A stretch of DNA of 64,000 nucleotides, from assembly GCF_004342025.1 (NCBI RefSeq), contig NZ_SLWN01000010.1:274317-338316 (forward strand), in the 5' to 3' direction. Both the position numbers and the translations under genes were made by a program. Every line of letters starts with the position of its first letter. Within the stretch, counting starts at the first letter, position 1. Below the pieces are notes generated by a model. The model was not told the DNA's origin, made no database searches, and saw only the letters and a list, made by a program, of their open reading frames with translations. Below are positions 1-10,867 of this stretch, in pieces. This stretch comes from Kribbella steppae (lineage in GTDB: Bacteria > Actinomycetota > Actinomycetes > Propionibacteriales > Kribbellaceae).

Positions 1-130
1 GAGCCCGGGTCTGATCGAACAAGATCGGGTCCGGCGCCTTGTTCCCCTGCGAGGTGCCGGGTCCGGTCGGCACAGACGATCGGGCTCGGCGCCTTGTCCC
101 CTCCGGGGAGCCGGGTCCGATCTTGTGGTG
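1..130. repeat. Degenerate tandem intergenic repeat, about 54-bp unit, cut by window edge
   Basis: A block reading GATCGGG(T/C)(C/T)CGGCGCCTTG occurs at 23-41 and again at 78-96. Each copy is followed by a C-rich stretch and then GCCGGGTC(C/T)G. The tail of a third copy is at 1-22. The period is about 54-55 bases and the units differ by several substitutions. No reading frame fits it, and it ends about 60 bases before the first gene. What it does is unknown; the array continues upstream of the window. Confidence 0.6.
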
Positions 131-188
131 TGCGGAACGGTCAGGAATTGAGAAGCCCGGGGGCGTAGGCCGCGCTTAGCGTGAGCTC

Positions 189-1487
189 ATGGTGATCCAC
201 CGCCTCGTCCCCGCCGCCTATCGGCCGGTGCTGGCCAACCGGGTGCTCCGGCGGTTGATCCTCGGCTTCGCGGTGTCGTACCTCGGCGACGGGATGAGCT
301 TCGTCGCGGTGGCCTGGCTCGCCATCGAGCTGGCGCCCAAGGCGACGGCAGGTCTGTGGGTCGGCGCCGCGGTGGCGGCGTACACCTTGCCGGGCGTCGT
401 CGGCGCGTTGGTGTTCGGTCGCCGTCTGCGTCACCTTCCGCCCAGGCGCATCCTGCTGGCCGACAACATTGTGCGCGGGGTGTTCCTGGGCGCCGTACCG
501 CTTGCCTGGTTCGCCGGGGCGCTGACGCTGCCGCTGTACGTCGTATTGCTCGCAGTGTCGTCGTTGCTGCACGCGTGGGGCAGCGCGGGGATGTACACGC
601 TGATGGCCGAGTTGCTGCCCGAGGAGCAGCGGCTGGCGGCGAACACTCTCGTCAGCACGCTCAACTTCTCAGCCACCATTGCCGGGCCTGCCATCGCCGG
701 TGTGCTGGTGACGTACGTCAGCTCTGCGCTGGTGATCGGCCTGGATGCGCTGACCTATGTGTTCCTCGCGGTGATCGTCGTGACGACCCGACTGCCTGCG
801 TCACGACGCGTCGACACCGTCGACGTCGTCGACACTGTCGACGTCGTCGACGAGCCGGCGGCCCGCGGTGGGTTCGCGTTCCTGCGTTCGCATCCTGAGT
901 TGCTCGGGCTGTTGGCGCTCACCTGGTTCTTCAACTTCCTCTACGGCCCGGTCGAGGTCGCGCTGCCGCTCCACGTGACCAACGACCTGGACGCACCGGG
1001 CACGCTGCTCGGCCTCTACTGGATGCTGTTCGGCATCGGTGCGGTCCTCGGCGGTCTCACGATCGGCGCCCTGCGCCAGCTACCCCTCTGGCCGGTGACC
1101 ATCGCCATCGTCGTCCTCTGGGGCCTTCTGCTGCTGCCGTTCGGTTTCGACGTTCCGATCGTGGTCACCGTCGTCTGCTTCATGGTTGGCGGCGCAATCT
1201 ATGGTCCGTTCGTCCCGCTCTCCGTGACCCTCGTCCAGGCGAAGTCCCCACCCCAACACCTGGCCGCAGTCCTCGCCGCCCGCAGCGCAGTTCTTCTCAC
1301 CGCGGCGCCCCTCGGCACGGCTCTCGGCGGCCCGTTGACCACAGCGCTAGGTCCAAGAGCAACGCTCGGCGCCTCAGGTCTCGCGACCGTGACCCTTGGC
1401 GGCATCGCCTGCGCTCTACTGCTGGTCCGAGAAGCCGGTGCGCCAATCGGGTGGGTGGGCGTCCACGCTAGGTGGGTGCGGGCGTAG
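189..1487 (+). CDS. MFS transporter
   Basis: A 432-residue integral membrane protein with about 12 hydrophobic segments, typical of major facilitator drug or metabolite exporters. The early loop carries an RRLRHLPPRR-type basic stretch where the MFS loop 2-3 signature normally lies. The central cytoplasmic loop (about residues 206-222) contains a short acidic repeat, VDTVDV twice, encoded by an 18-bp tandem repeat at 810-851. The gene converges on the epimerase gene. Its last dozen codons look read through: adding one base near 1449 would end the frame at a TAG at 1469-1471, and the same change also repairs the epimerase. The substrate cannot be told from sequence. The ATG at 189 has only a weak ribosome site. 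Confidence 0.85.
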   Translation: MVIHRLVPAAYRPVLANRVLRRLILGFAVSYLGDGMSFVAVAWLAIELAPKATAGLWVGAAVAAYTLPGVVGALVFGRRLRHLPPRRILLADNIVRGVFLGAVPLAWFAGALTLPLYVVLLAVSSLLHAWGSAGMYTLMAELLPEEQRLAANTLVSTLNFSATIAGPAIAGVLVTYVSSALVIGLDALTYVFLAVIVVTTRLPASRRVDTVDVVDTVDVVDEPAARGGFAFLRSHPELLGLLALTWFFNFLYGPVEVALPLHVTNDLDAPGTLLGLYWMLFGIGAVLGGLTIGALRQLPLWPVTIAIVVLWGLLLLPFGFDVPIVVTVVCFMVGGAIYGPFVPLSVTLVQAKSPPQHLAAVLAARSAVLLTAAPLGTALGGPLTTALGPRATLGASGLATVTLGGIACALLLVREAGAPIGWVGVHARWVRA

Positions 1488-2269
1488 GCGTTGGAGGCGC
1501 CTCGGGCCCAAGCAGGGCGACTGGTCGCGACAGTCGGTGGAGCAGGTACGCCGACGGATTCGGCGAACGCCGGGGACCAGGCCGAGGCCGGGGCTGGGTC
1601 GTTGTCGACGATGTTGACCGGGCCGGTTGGCCAGTTGAGGGCCTGTACGGCGGCGATCGCGGCGTCCTCGACGTGGAGGAAGCTGGTGATCTCGGAGCCG
1701 GTCGGGAGGTCGGCGGCGAGGTCGGCCATCAGGCCGCCCTTGGTGTACCAGGTGCCGGGGCCGTACAGCATGCCGTAACGCAGCACCACCCACTCGGAAG
1801 CCTCGGCGGTGATGTTCTCGAGTTCCGCGACTGCCTCGACCATTCCGCGGCGTCCCTCGTCCGGTGCGGCGAGGTCCAGTGGGGTCGACTCGATGGCCGG
1901 ATCGTCGCCGCCTTCGTACGCCCACGAGATGCTCTGTGAGATCACCCGTCGCGCTCCCGCAGCCAGTGCGGCGTCGACGAGGTTGCGGGTGCCCACTCGC
2001 CGGATCCGCCCGTTCGCCGCGAAGTCGCGCGATCCCAGGTCGGTCAGTTGGTGGATGACCACGTCCGGCCGGGCCGCCGCGACCACCTCGGGCAACGACG
2101 CGGCGTCGTACACGTCTCCGACGACAGCGGTCACGCCCTGCCTGCGCAGGGATGACGGGTCGCGTCTGGTCAGGGCTGTGACGTCGTGGTGGGCGGCCAG
2201 CAGGAGCGGTACCAGCCGGCGTCCGATCGCGCCGGTCGCGCCGGCGAGAAAGATCCTCATGCTTGGCAA
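1199..2269 (-). CDS. NAD-dependent epimerase/dehydratase, frameshifted near its C-terminus
   Basis: Extended short-chain dehydrogenase. The N-terminal Rossmann motif GATGAIGRR is at about residues 10-18 and the S-Y active-site region is around SQSISWAY. The family usually ends soon after a motif like WTP-x-x-P-x-W-R-x-G-F. Here the frame is correct to WTPTHP and then leaves the family, running about 80 residues (arginine- and alanine-rich) deep into the convergent MFS gene. The alternative frame continues DWRTGFSDQQ and stops at 1416. The sequence is therefore best explained by one missing base near 1449-1451, either a true mutation or a sequencing error. The intact protein would be about 284 residues (1416-2269). 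Substrate unknown. Confidence 0.75.
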   Translation of the reverse strand: MPSMRIFLAGATGAIGRRLVPLLLAAHHDVTALTRRDPSSLRRQGVTAVVGDVYDAASLPEVVAAARPDVVIHQLTDLGSRDFAANGRIRRVGTRNLVDAALAAGARRVISQSISWAYEGGDDPAIESTPLDLAAPDEGRRGMVEAVAELENITAEASEWVVLRYGMLYGPGTWYTKGGLMADLAADLPTGSEITSFLHVEDAAIAAVQALNWPTGPVNIVDNDPAPASAWSPAFAESVGVPAPPTVATSRPAWARGASNAYARTHLAWTPTHPIGAPASRTSSRAQAMPPRVTVARPEAPSVALGPSAVVNGPPRAVPRGAAVRRTALRAARTAARCWGGDFAWTRVTESGTNGP

Positions 2270-2304
2270 CCTAGGCGATCGCCGTCATCTGGATGGTGGT
2301 CCAG

Positions 2305-2374
2305 TTCACGGTGAATTCGGTGGGCCATTCGCGGCGGTGCGTCTATTCTGAAGTGAAAGTAAACAGCTGTTCAC
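2305..2374. promoter_or_regulatory. Probable TetR operator cluster upstream of the MFS-TetR operon
   Basis: Two inverted repeats built from the same half site lie between the divergent genes: TTCAC-1-GTGAA at 2305-2315, and GTGAA-12-TTCAC at 2353-2374. The second encloses the perfect palindrome AACAGCTGTT (2362-2371). A -10-like TATTCT is at 2344-2349. The downstream operon encodes a TetR repressor (3819-4352), the likely ligand of these sites. That link is inference. Confidence 0.45.
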
Positions 2375-2391
2375 CTCCGTGAGGACACCGC

Positions 2392-3822
2392 GTGAGCGCC
2401 CGCACCTCGACCGTCCGCCCAGCCCGTCCACGCCTCATCCTGACCGCGCTCGCCTCCTGCGGCGTCCTCGTCTCGATCAGCCAGACGATCGTCGTACCGC
2501 TGCTGCCCGAGCTGCCGCGGATCACCCATCGCGGGCCCGCCGACGTCAGCTGGCTGATCACGGTCACGCTGCTGACCGGCGCGGTGTTCACGCCGTTGCT
2601 CGGCCGGGCCGGCGACATGTACGGCAAGCGCCGGGTGCTGTTGATCGCGCTCGGTTCGATGGTGATCGGTTCGTTGCTTTGCGCAAGCAGTTCGGAGCTG
2701 GCGGTGCTGATCGTTGGCCGCGCCTTCCAGGGGGCCGCGGTCGCCGTCGTACCGCTCGGGATCAGCATCCTGCGCGACGAACTCGAGCCGCGCCGGGTGC
2801 TGCCGTCGATCGCGATGATGAGCTCGACCCTGGGCGTCGGTGCGGCGTTCGGCATCCCGGCGGCGACGCTGGTGGTGGAGTACTCGAACTGGCACACGAT
2901 GTTCTGGATCTGCGCCGGCATCGGCGTGCTCGACCTCGCCCTGGTCCTGCTGATCGTGCCGGAGTCGGCGGTGCGGACGAGAGGCCGGTTCGACATCCTG
3001 GGTGCGCTGGGCCTGAGTGCGTTCCTCGTCTGCCTGTTGCTGGCCGTCTCGAAGGGCAGCACGTGGAGTACGACGGCGACCATCGGCCTGTACGTCGCAG
3101 CCGCGGCGATCGTGCCGTTGTGGGGACTGTTCGAGCTCAGGACGACCAGTCCGCTCGTCGATCTGCGAGTGTCCGCGCGTCCCGCCGTACTGTTCACCAA
3201 CCTGGCCGCGCTGCTGATCGGATTCTCGTTCTACGCCAACTCGCTGGCGACCGCGCAACTCGTGCAGGAGCCGACGTGGACCGGCTACGGACTCGGTGAG
3301 TCGATCGTCGTCAGCGGTCTGTGCCTGCTGCCCGGCGGTCTCGCGATGGTGCTGCTGTCGCCGGTGTCCGCGCGGATCTCGGCCGCCCGTGGTCCGCGGT
3401 TCACCCTGGTGATCGCGTCGGTCCTGATGGCCGCCGGGTACGTCGTCCGGCTGTTCACCAGCGGCAATGTCGCCGGGATCGTGGCCGGTGCGACCGTGGT
3501 CTCGGCCGGGACCGCGATCGCCTACTCGGCACTTCCGGCCCTGATCATGCATGCTGTGCCCGTGACCGAAACGGCCGCGGCGAACAGCCTCAACACCTTG
3601 ATGCGCACACTCGGGGCGGCGATCTGCAGCACGATCGTGGTGACCGTGCTGACCAACGTGACGCTCACCAGGTCCGGCCAGGTGGCGCCCGCGCTGTCGG
3701 CGTACCTGATCGTCTTCGTGATCGCGGGCGCGGCAGCCGTGGTCGCGGCCGGGCTCGTCCTGTTGATCCCGGTACGGCGGCAGACGCCGGTCCACCTGGA
3801 AAGCACGGTGGGTAGGACGTGA
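2392..3822 (+). CDS. MFS drug/metabolite exporter, DHA2 type
   Basis: A 476-residue transporter with about 14 predicted membrane helices, as in the EmrB/QacA (DHA2) class of proton-driven exporters. The loop 2-3 motif appears as LLGRAGDMYGKRR at about residues 68-80, matching the G-R-L-A-D-x-x-G-R-K/R consensus. The GTG start follows the operator cluster. The stop overlaps the start of the downstream TetR gene (GTGA), so the two are translationally coupled. The usual reading is an exporter repressed by the co-transcribed TetR until the exported compound binds it. The substrate is unknown. Confidence 0.88.
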   Translation: MSARTSTVRPARPRLILTALASCGVLVSISQTIVVPLLPELPRITHRGPADVSWLITVTLLTGAVFTPLLGRAGDMYGKRRVLLIALGSMVIGSLLCASSSELAVLIVGRAFQGAAVAVVPLGISILRDELEPRRVLPSIAMMSSTLGVGAAFGIPAATLVVEYSNWHTMFWICAGIGVLDLALVLLIVPESAVRTRGRFDILGALGLSAFLVCLLLAVSKGSTWSTTATIGLYVAAAAIVPLWGLFELRTTSPLVDLRVSARPAVLFTNLAALLIGFSFYANSLATAQLVQEPTWTGYGLGESIVVSGLCLLPGGLAMVLLSPVSARISAARGPRFTLVIASVLMAAGYVVRLFTSGNVAGIVAGATVVSAGTAIAYSALPALIMHAVPVTETAAANSLNTLMRTLGAAICSTIVVTVLTNVTLTRSGQVAPALSAYLIVFVIAGAAAVVAAGLVLLIPVRRQTPVHLESTVGRT

Positions 3823-4352
3823 CCGACGTCGGAAGAATCGCGATCCTCCGGGCGGCGCGGCGGGCGTTCGCGCTCCAGCCGTACAACGCCGTCACCCTGC
3901 GCGGGATCGCCGCCGACGCGAACGTGAGCGCGGCCCTGATCGTCAAGCACTTCGGCAGCAAGGAATCCTTGTTCGACCAGGTCGCGGACTTCAGTGAGGC
4001 CGCGGAGAAGCTGCTCGACGCGGCCGACGAGGACCTCGGCCGGCACGCCATCCTGACCCTGGTGAACTACCGCCGCGAGAACGGTCTCGACCTGCTCGTC
4101 CGAGTGATCTTCTCGGCCGGCAGCGGTGACGAACGCGCGCTGATCCGCGAGCACTTCCGCGACCAGGTGACGCGGGCGTTCGCCGCCCGCCTGACCGGAG
4201 CCGACGCGGACCTGCGGGCCGAGCTCATCACCGCCCAGTTGCTCGGCCTGGGCGCCACGATGTCGCTCGACAAGACCGGCCCGACCGCGACCGCTGACCC
4301 CGAGGCCATCGCCGATCAGTACGCTCCCGGCCTCCAGGCGCTTATCCACTGA
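3819..4352 (+). CDS. TetR-family transcriptional regulator
   Basis: A 177-residue protein. An N-terminal helix-turn-helix covers about residues 18-50 (VTLRGIAADANVSAALIVKH), followed by FGSKESLFDQV, the standard TetR_N signature. The rest is an all-helical ligand-binding and dimerization region typical in length. The GTG start overlaps the MFS stop codon, indicating one operon. It probably represses that operon through the GTGAA-type repeats at 2305-2374. The ligand is unknown. Confidence 0.85.
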   Translation: MTDVGRIAILRAARRAFALQPYNAVTLRGIAADANVSAALIVKHFGSKESLFDQVADFSEAAEKLLDAADEDLGRHAILTLVNYRRENGLDLLVRVIFSAGSGDERALIREHFRDQVTRAFAARLTGADADLRAELITAQLLGLGATMSLDKTGPTATADPEAIADQYAPGLQALIH

Positions 4353-4421
4353 CTGAACAGCGGTCTCACTAAGTGGGCATTGACCCTGTAATCCAGGTGT
4401 GACGCCGCTAACATGGCGGGG

Positions 4422-4512
4422 CCGGGTCGAGAGGCGCTGCAACGGACACTCAGGTCCGCCACGCTCGACCCGGGGTCTATTTGCAAGGGCGCCTCCGGAG
4501 ATTTTCTGGAGG
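4422..4512 (+). promoter_or_regulatory. SAH (S-adenosylhomocysteine) riboswitch in the metH leader
   Basis: The leader folds as in the SAH (ahcY-motif) riboswitch. P1 is CCGGGTCGA (4422-4430) pairing with TCGACCCGG (4465-4473). A small hairpin pairs CGGAC (4443-4447) with GTCCG (4454-4458). The junction carries GAGGCGCTGCAA (4431-4442), which can form a pseudoknot with TTGCA (4481-4485) and GCGCCTC (4489-4495). The 3' strand contains CCTCC (4492-4496), able to pair with the GGAGG ribosome-binding site (4508-4512) of metH. Ligand binding that locks the pseudoknot would free the ribosome site, so SAH should switch the gene on, as known for this class. The fold was worked out by eye. Confidence 0.82.
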
Positions 4513-4521
4513 TGACGGCAG

Positions 4522-8127
<3,606 letters not shown>

Positions 8128-8129
8128 GA

Positions 8130-8156
8130 TGTCACACTTCGGCGCCCGGATGACTC
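8130..8156 (+). promoter_or_regulatory. Probable ECF41-type autoregulatory promoter
   Basis: TGTCACA at 8130-8136 matches the -35 element known for ECF41 promoters (TGTCACA, about 16 bases, CGTC). The -10 position holds ACTC at 8153-8156, which matches only the last two bases. The spacing places transcription start at about 8163-8166, on or next to the GTG at 8166, so the message could be leaderless. Confidence 0.4.
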
Positions 8157-8165
8157 CTAGAAGGT

Positions 8166-9044
8166 GTGAAAGCACACGATGACATGAGTTCGGGCGCGGC
8201 GACCGAGGTGTTCGTCGGGCATCGGGAACTGCTGTTCTCGATCGTCTACAACATCCTCGGCAGCGTCACCGACACCGAAGACGTCCTGCAGGAGACCTGG
8301 CTGGCCTGGTCGACCCGGACCGAGGTCGAGAACCCGCGGGCGTACCTCGTCCGCATCGCGGTGAACTCGGCGCTGGCCCGGCGTACGACGATCAATCGTC
8401 GCAAGGAGGAGTACGTCGGGCCTTGGCTGCCGGAGCCGGTGGTCACGCCGGCCGACCCGGTCGAACGGGCCGAGGCGGTATCGCTCGCGGTGCTCGTCGT
8501 CCTGGAGACGCTGACGCCGTTGGAGCGGGCGGTGTTCGTGCTCCGTGAGGTGTTCGGGTACGCGCACACCGAGATCGCGGAGATCGTGGGTCGGACGCCC
8601 GCGGCGGTACGGCAGCTGGCGCATCGGGCGCGGGAACACGTGGCGGCCCGGCGTCCTCGGTTCCCCGCGGATCGGCAGGTGCAGCAGGAGGTGACGCAGC
8701 GGTTCATCGACGCCGTGGTCGGCGGGGATCTGAACGCCCTGATGGAAGTACTCTCGCCAGACGTGACGCTCTGGGCCGACGGTGGCGGCAAGGCTCGCGC
8801 GGCGGGTCTGCATCCGCTGCTGGGCCGGGACAAGATCGCCCCGCTCATCATCGGTGACCGCCGTCGCCGCCCGCTGGACTCGCTCGGCATCCGCTACCGA
8901 ACCATCAACGGCGACCCGTCCGCGCTGCTCTTGTCGGGTGACACTGCGTTCGCCGTGATCGTGCTGGATGTCGAAGGCGATCAGGTGACAGGCATCTACG
9001 CGATCACCAACCCGGACAAGCTCGCGCATGTGGAGGTGGACTGA
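8166..9044 (+). CDS. sigJ: RNA polymerase ECF sigma factor, ECF41/SigJ type
   Basis: A 292-residue sigma factor: region 2 (about residues 12-75, with DTEDVLQETWLAW), region 4 (about 115-165) and a C-terminal SnoaL/NTF2-like domain (about 175-285). Two hallmarks of ECF41 are present: WLPEP in the linker and DGGGK early in the C-terminal domain, which in this group tunes activity without a separate anti-sigma factor. The start is GTG 8166, or ATG 8184 (MSSGAAT) seven codons in. The next gene is a DoxX-like membrane protein four codons of spacing away, a typical ECF41 partner class. The inducing signal is unknown. Confidence 0.9.
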   Translation: MKAHDDMSSGAATEVFVGHRELLFSIVYNILGSVTDTEDVLQETWLAWSTRTEVENPRAYLVRIAVNSALARRTTINRRKEEYVGPWLPEPVVTPADPVERAEAVSLAVLVVLETLTPLERAVFVLREVFGYAHTEIAEIVGRTPAAVRQLAHRAREHVAARRPRFPADRQVQQEVTQRFIDAVVGGDLNALMEVLSPDVTLWADGGGKARAAGLHPLLGRDKIAPLIIGDRRRRPLDSLGIRYRTINGDPSALLLSGDTAFAVIVLDVEGDQVTGIYAITNPDKLAHVEVD

Positions 9045-9045
9045 C

Positions 9046-9405
9046 ATGACCACCATCGCCGTGGTTGTCGTGGTGGTGACCCTGGCCATGAACGCGTTCT
9101 CGGGGATCGCGGCGCTGCTGCACTGGAAGGCGATCCTGCCCGGGATGGCGAAGGCCGAGGTCCCGGAATCGTGGCTGACGTTCCCGATCGGCACACTGAA
9201 GACGGCCGGTGCCGCCGGGCTGCTCGCCGGGCTGCTGATCGGAGCGCCGTGGCTGGTGGCCGCTGCCGCGATCGGGCTGGTGCTGTTCTTCGTCTGTGCT
9301 TTGTATACCCACGTTAGGGCCGCGGATTACACGGCACAGTTCGGGCTTGCCGTGGTGTTCCTGGGCGCGGCGAGCACCTCCTTGGTGCTTACCCTGACGG
9401 CATGA
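9046..9405 (+). CDS. DoxX-like small membrane protein
   Basis: A 119-residue protein with four hydrophobic segments resembling the DoxX-like family (SGIAALLHW followed by G-x-L-K-x-A-G-A-A-G-L-L). It starts one base after the sigma factor stop with GGAGGTGG upstream, so it is co-transcribed and is the likely main target of the ECF41 sigma factor. DoxX-family proteins are among the oxidoreductase-like partners found next to ECF41 genes. The biochemical activity is not known. An upstream in-frame GTG at 9028 overlaps the sigma gene and lacks a ribosome site. Confidence 0.8.
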   Translation: MTTIAVVVVVVTLAMNAFSGIAALLHWKAILPGMAKAEVPESWLTFPIGTLKTAGAAGLLAGLLIGAPWLVAAAAIGLVLFFVCALYTHVRAADYTAQFGLAVVFLGAASTSLVLTLTA

Positions 9406-9878
9406 CAGCTTCGCTCCGCCCTGCCGAGCCCGCCGACGCCGAGGCCGTCGCCGCCATCTGGTACGCCGGGTGGGGCGACGGGCATCTCGGGCACGTGCCG
9501 GAAGAGCTGGTCGCGATCCGGACCAAGGAGTCGTTCTTGACCCGGGCCGCCGAACGCGTCGCCGACACCACGGTCGCGGTGGTGGGCGAGGACGTCGCGG
9601 GATTCGTGATGGTGGTCGGGGATGAAGTCGAGCAGGTGTACGTCTCCCGCGACCACCGTGGCTCGGGTATCGCCGGCGTACTCCTGACCGAAGCCGAGCG
9701 GCAGGTGAAGGCCGACGGTCACGCCGAGGCGTGGCTCGCGGTCGCCACCGGCAACGCCCGGGCTCGCCGCTTCTACGAGCGCAGCGGCTGGACCGACGCC
9801 GGCGCCTTCGACTACCCGGCTACCACCGACTCGGGCCCCATCCCCGTCCCGTGTCACCGCTACACGAAGCCGGTCTGA
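9402..9878 (+). CDS. GNAT-family N-acetyltransferase
   Basis: A 158-residue acetyl-CoA-dependent acetyltransferase. The acetyl-CoA binding motif A is clear as VEQVYVSRDHRGSGIAGVLL (about residues 76-95), and motif B ends with NARARRFYERSGW. The ATG overlaps the end of the DoxX-like gene by four bases, so it probably belongs to the same ECF41-controlled operon. The acceptor substrate is unknown; the closest general classes acetylate amino acids or small amines. Confidence 0.87.
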   Translation: MTASLRPAEPADAEAVAAIWYAGWGDGHLGHVPEELVAIRTKESFLTRAAERVADTTVAVVGEDVAGFVMVVGDEVEQVYVSRDHRGSGIAGVLLTEAERQVKADGHAEAWLAVATGNARARRFYERSGWTDAGAFDYPATTDSGPIPVPCHRYTKPV

Positions 9879-9895
9879 CGGGGCCCGCTCGGAAG

Positions 9896-10756
9896 TTACG
9901 GCAGGTAGTAGTTGGGGTTGGGGAGCTTGAAGGTGCGGTCGGCGTACCCGCCCTTGAGGTCGCTGTACTGGTCGCCGAAGTTGGCGACGATGTCGTACCC
10001 GAGCGACTCGATGTGCGCGCGGGTCGCCGACTTGTAGTGGATCGTCGTGCAGGAGCCGTTCGGGTCGGCGGCGCACGCCGTCTTCAGGTAGTCCGGGTAG
10101 TCCGCGACGGCCGGCTTGGTGAACAGGCCGTCCTCACCGTTCGGCAGCGTGGTCGGCTTCGGGAAGCCCGCGTCGATGCCGACGCCGTCCGCGGTCAGGT
10201 TGCCCAGCGTCGCCTGCTCCTGCGCCGCACCGCGCCCGGTCAGGAAGAAGACCGCGTACCCTTCCCGCTCGGCCGTCTTCACCAGGTCGACCATCCCCGG
10301 CACGGCGGGGAATTTCTGGTCCAGCACGTACGTCGCGTTGGTCGCCGGGTTGTACGCCCAGTTGCTGGCGATCTCGTAGTTCCAGGTGGCCAGCGAGGTG
10401 TCGTCGACGTCCAGCAGGATCGCCTTGGTCTTCGTGGCTGTCCTGGTGTGATGCGTTGTGGAGATCCAGCGGGCGCCCGCGGCGGCGACCGACTTCGCCT
10501 CCTTGGCGTAGTTGCTGTTCGCGCCGAACGTGCCGGTGCCGAGCGGATCGCCGTAGTAGTTGCGCAGCTGCTGGCGCAGGACGTCGATGTTCGTGACCTG
10601 TCGTTCGGTCCGCGGTGTCGACGTCTGGATGGCCGGCTGCTGGGCCGCGACTCCGGCCGAGTACGCGACCCCGCCGACGATCGACGCGATCGCGACCGAT
10701 GCGGCGCCGGTCAGAACCAGCCGACGCGAGGGCCGGCGCCAGGAACGGATGCTCAT
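9896..10756 (-). CDS. Secreted HAD-superfamily acid phosphatase (class IIIB type)
   Basis: A 286-residue protein. An N-terminal export signal has a twin-arginine-like RRPSRRLVLTG stretch followed by a hydrophobic helix (about residues 8-38). The mature part carries the HAD nucleophile motif LLDVDDTSL (about 113-121; first Asp nucleophile, second general acid) and a FFLTGRG motif II, as in the plant vegetative storage protein/acid phosphatase group. It probably removes phosphate from extracellular organic phosphates. It ends convergent to the GNAT gene. A 9-bp inverted repeat at 10797-10821 upstream may be regulatory. Confidence 0.85.
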   Translation of the reverse strand: MSIRSWRRPSRRLVLTGAASVAIASIVGGVAYSAGVAAQQPAIQTSTPRTERQVTNIDVLRQQLRNYYGDPLGTGTFGANSNYAKEAKSVAAAGARWISTTHHTRTATKTKAILLDVDDTSLATWNYEIASNWAYNPATNATYVLDQKFPAVPGMVDLVKTAEREGYAVFFLTGRGAAQEQATLGNLTADGVGIDAGFPKPTTLPNGEDGLFTKPAVADYPDYLKTACAADPNGSCTTIHYKSATRAHIESLGYDIVANFGDQYSDLKGGYADRTFKLPNPNYYLP

Positions 10757-10867
10757 GAGTTACCTCTCCCACGAAGAAAGCTTGCGAAAGCAAACTAACT
10801 CCATTCCTTTCCAATGGAGTTGCCACAGCCGCAATTCCAGGGGAAACCTGCGCCCTGAGCCCCGGGC

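Noticed and set aside
1..130. CRISPR array
   Set aside because: Units differ by several bases, have no regular unique spacers, and no cas gene is in the window.
2371..3795. A 474-residue frame on the minus strand opposite the MFS gene
   Set aside because: It is a shadow of the plus-strand gene; the protein is low-complexity Arg/Asp/His/Gln-rich without domain or ribosome site. The same holds for long opposite frames at 6931-8175, 39829-41775, 49430-50797 and 54437-56212.
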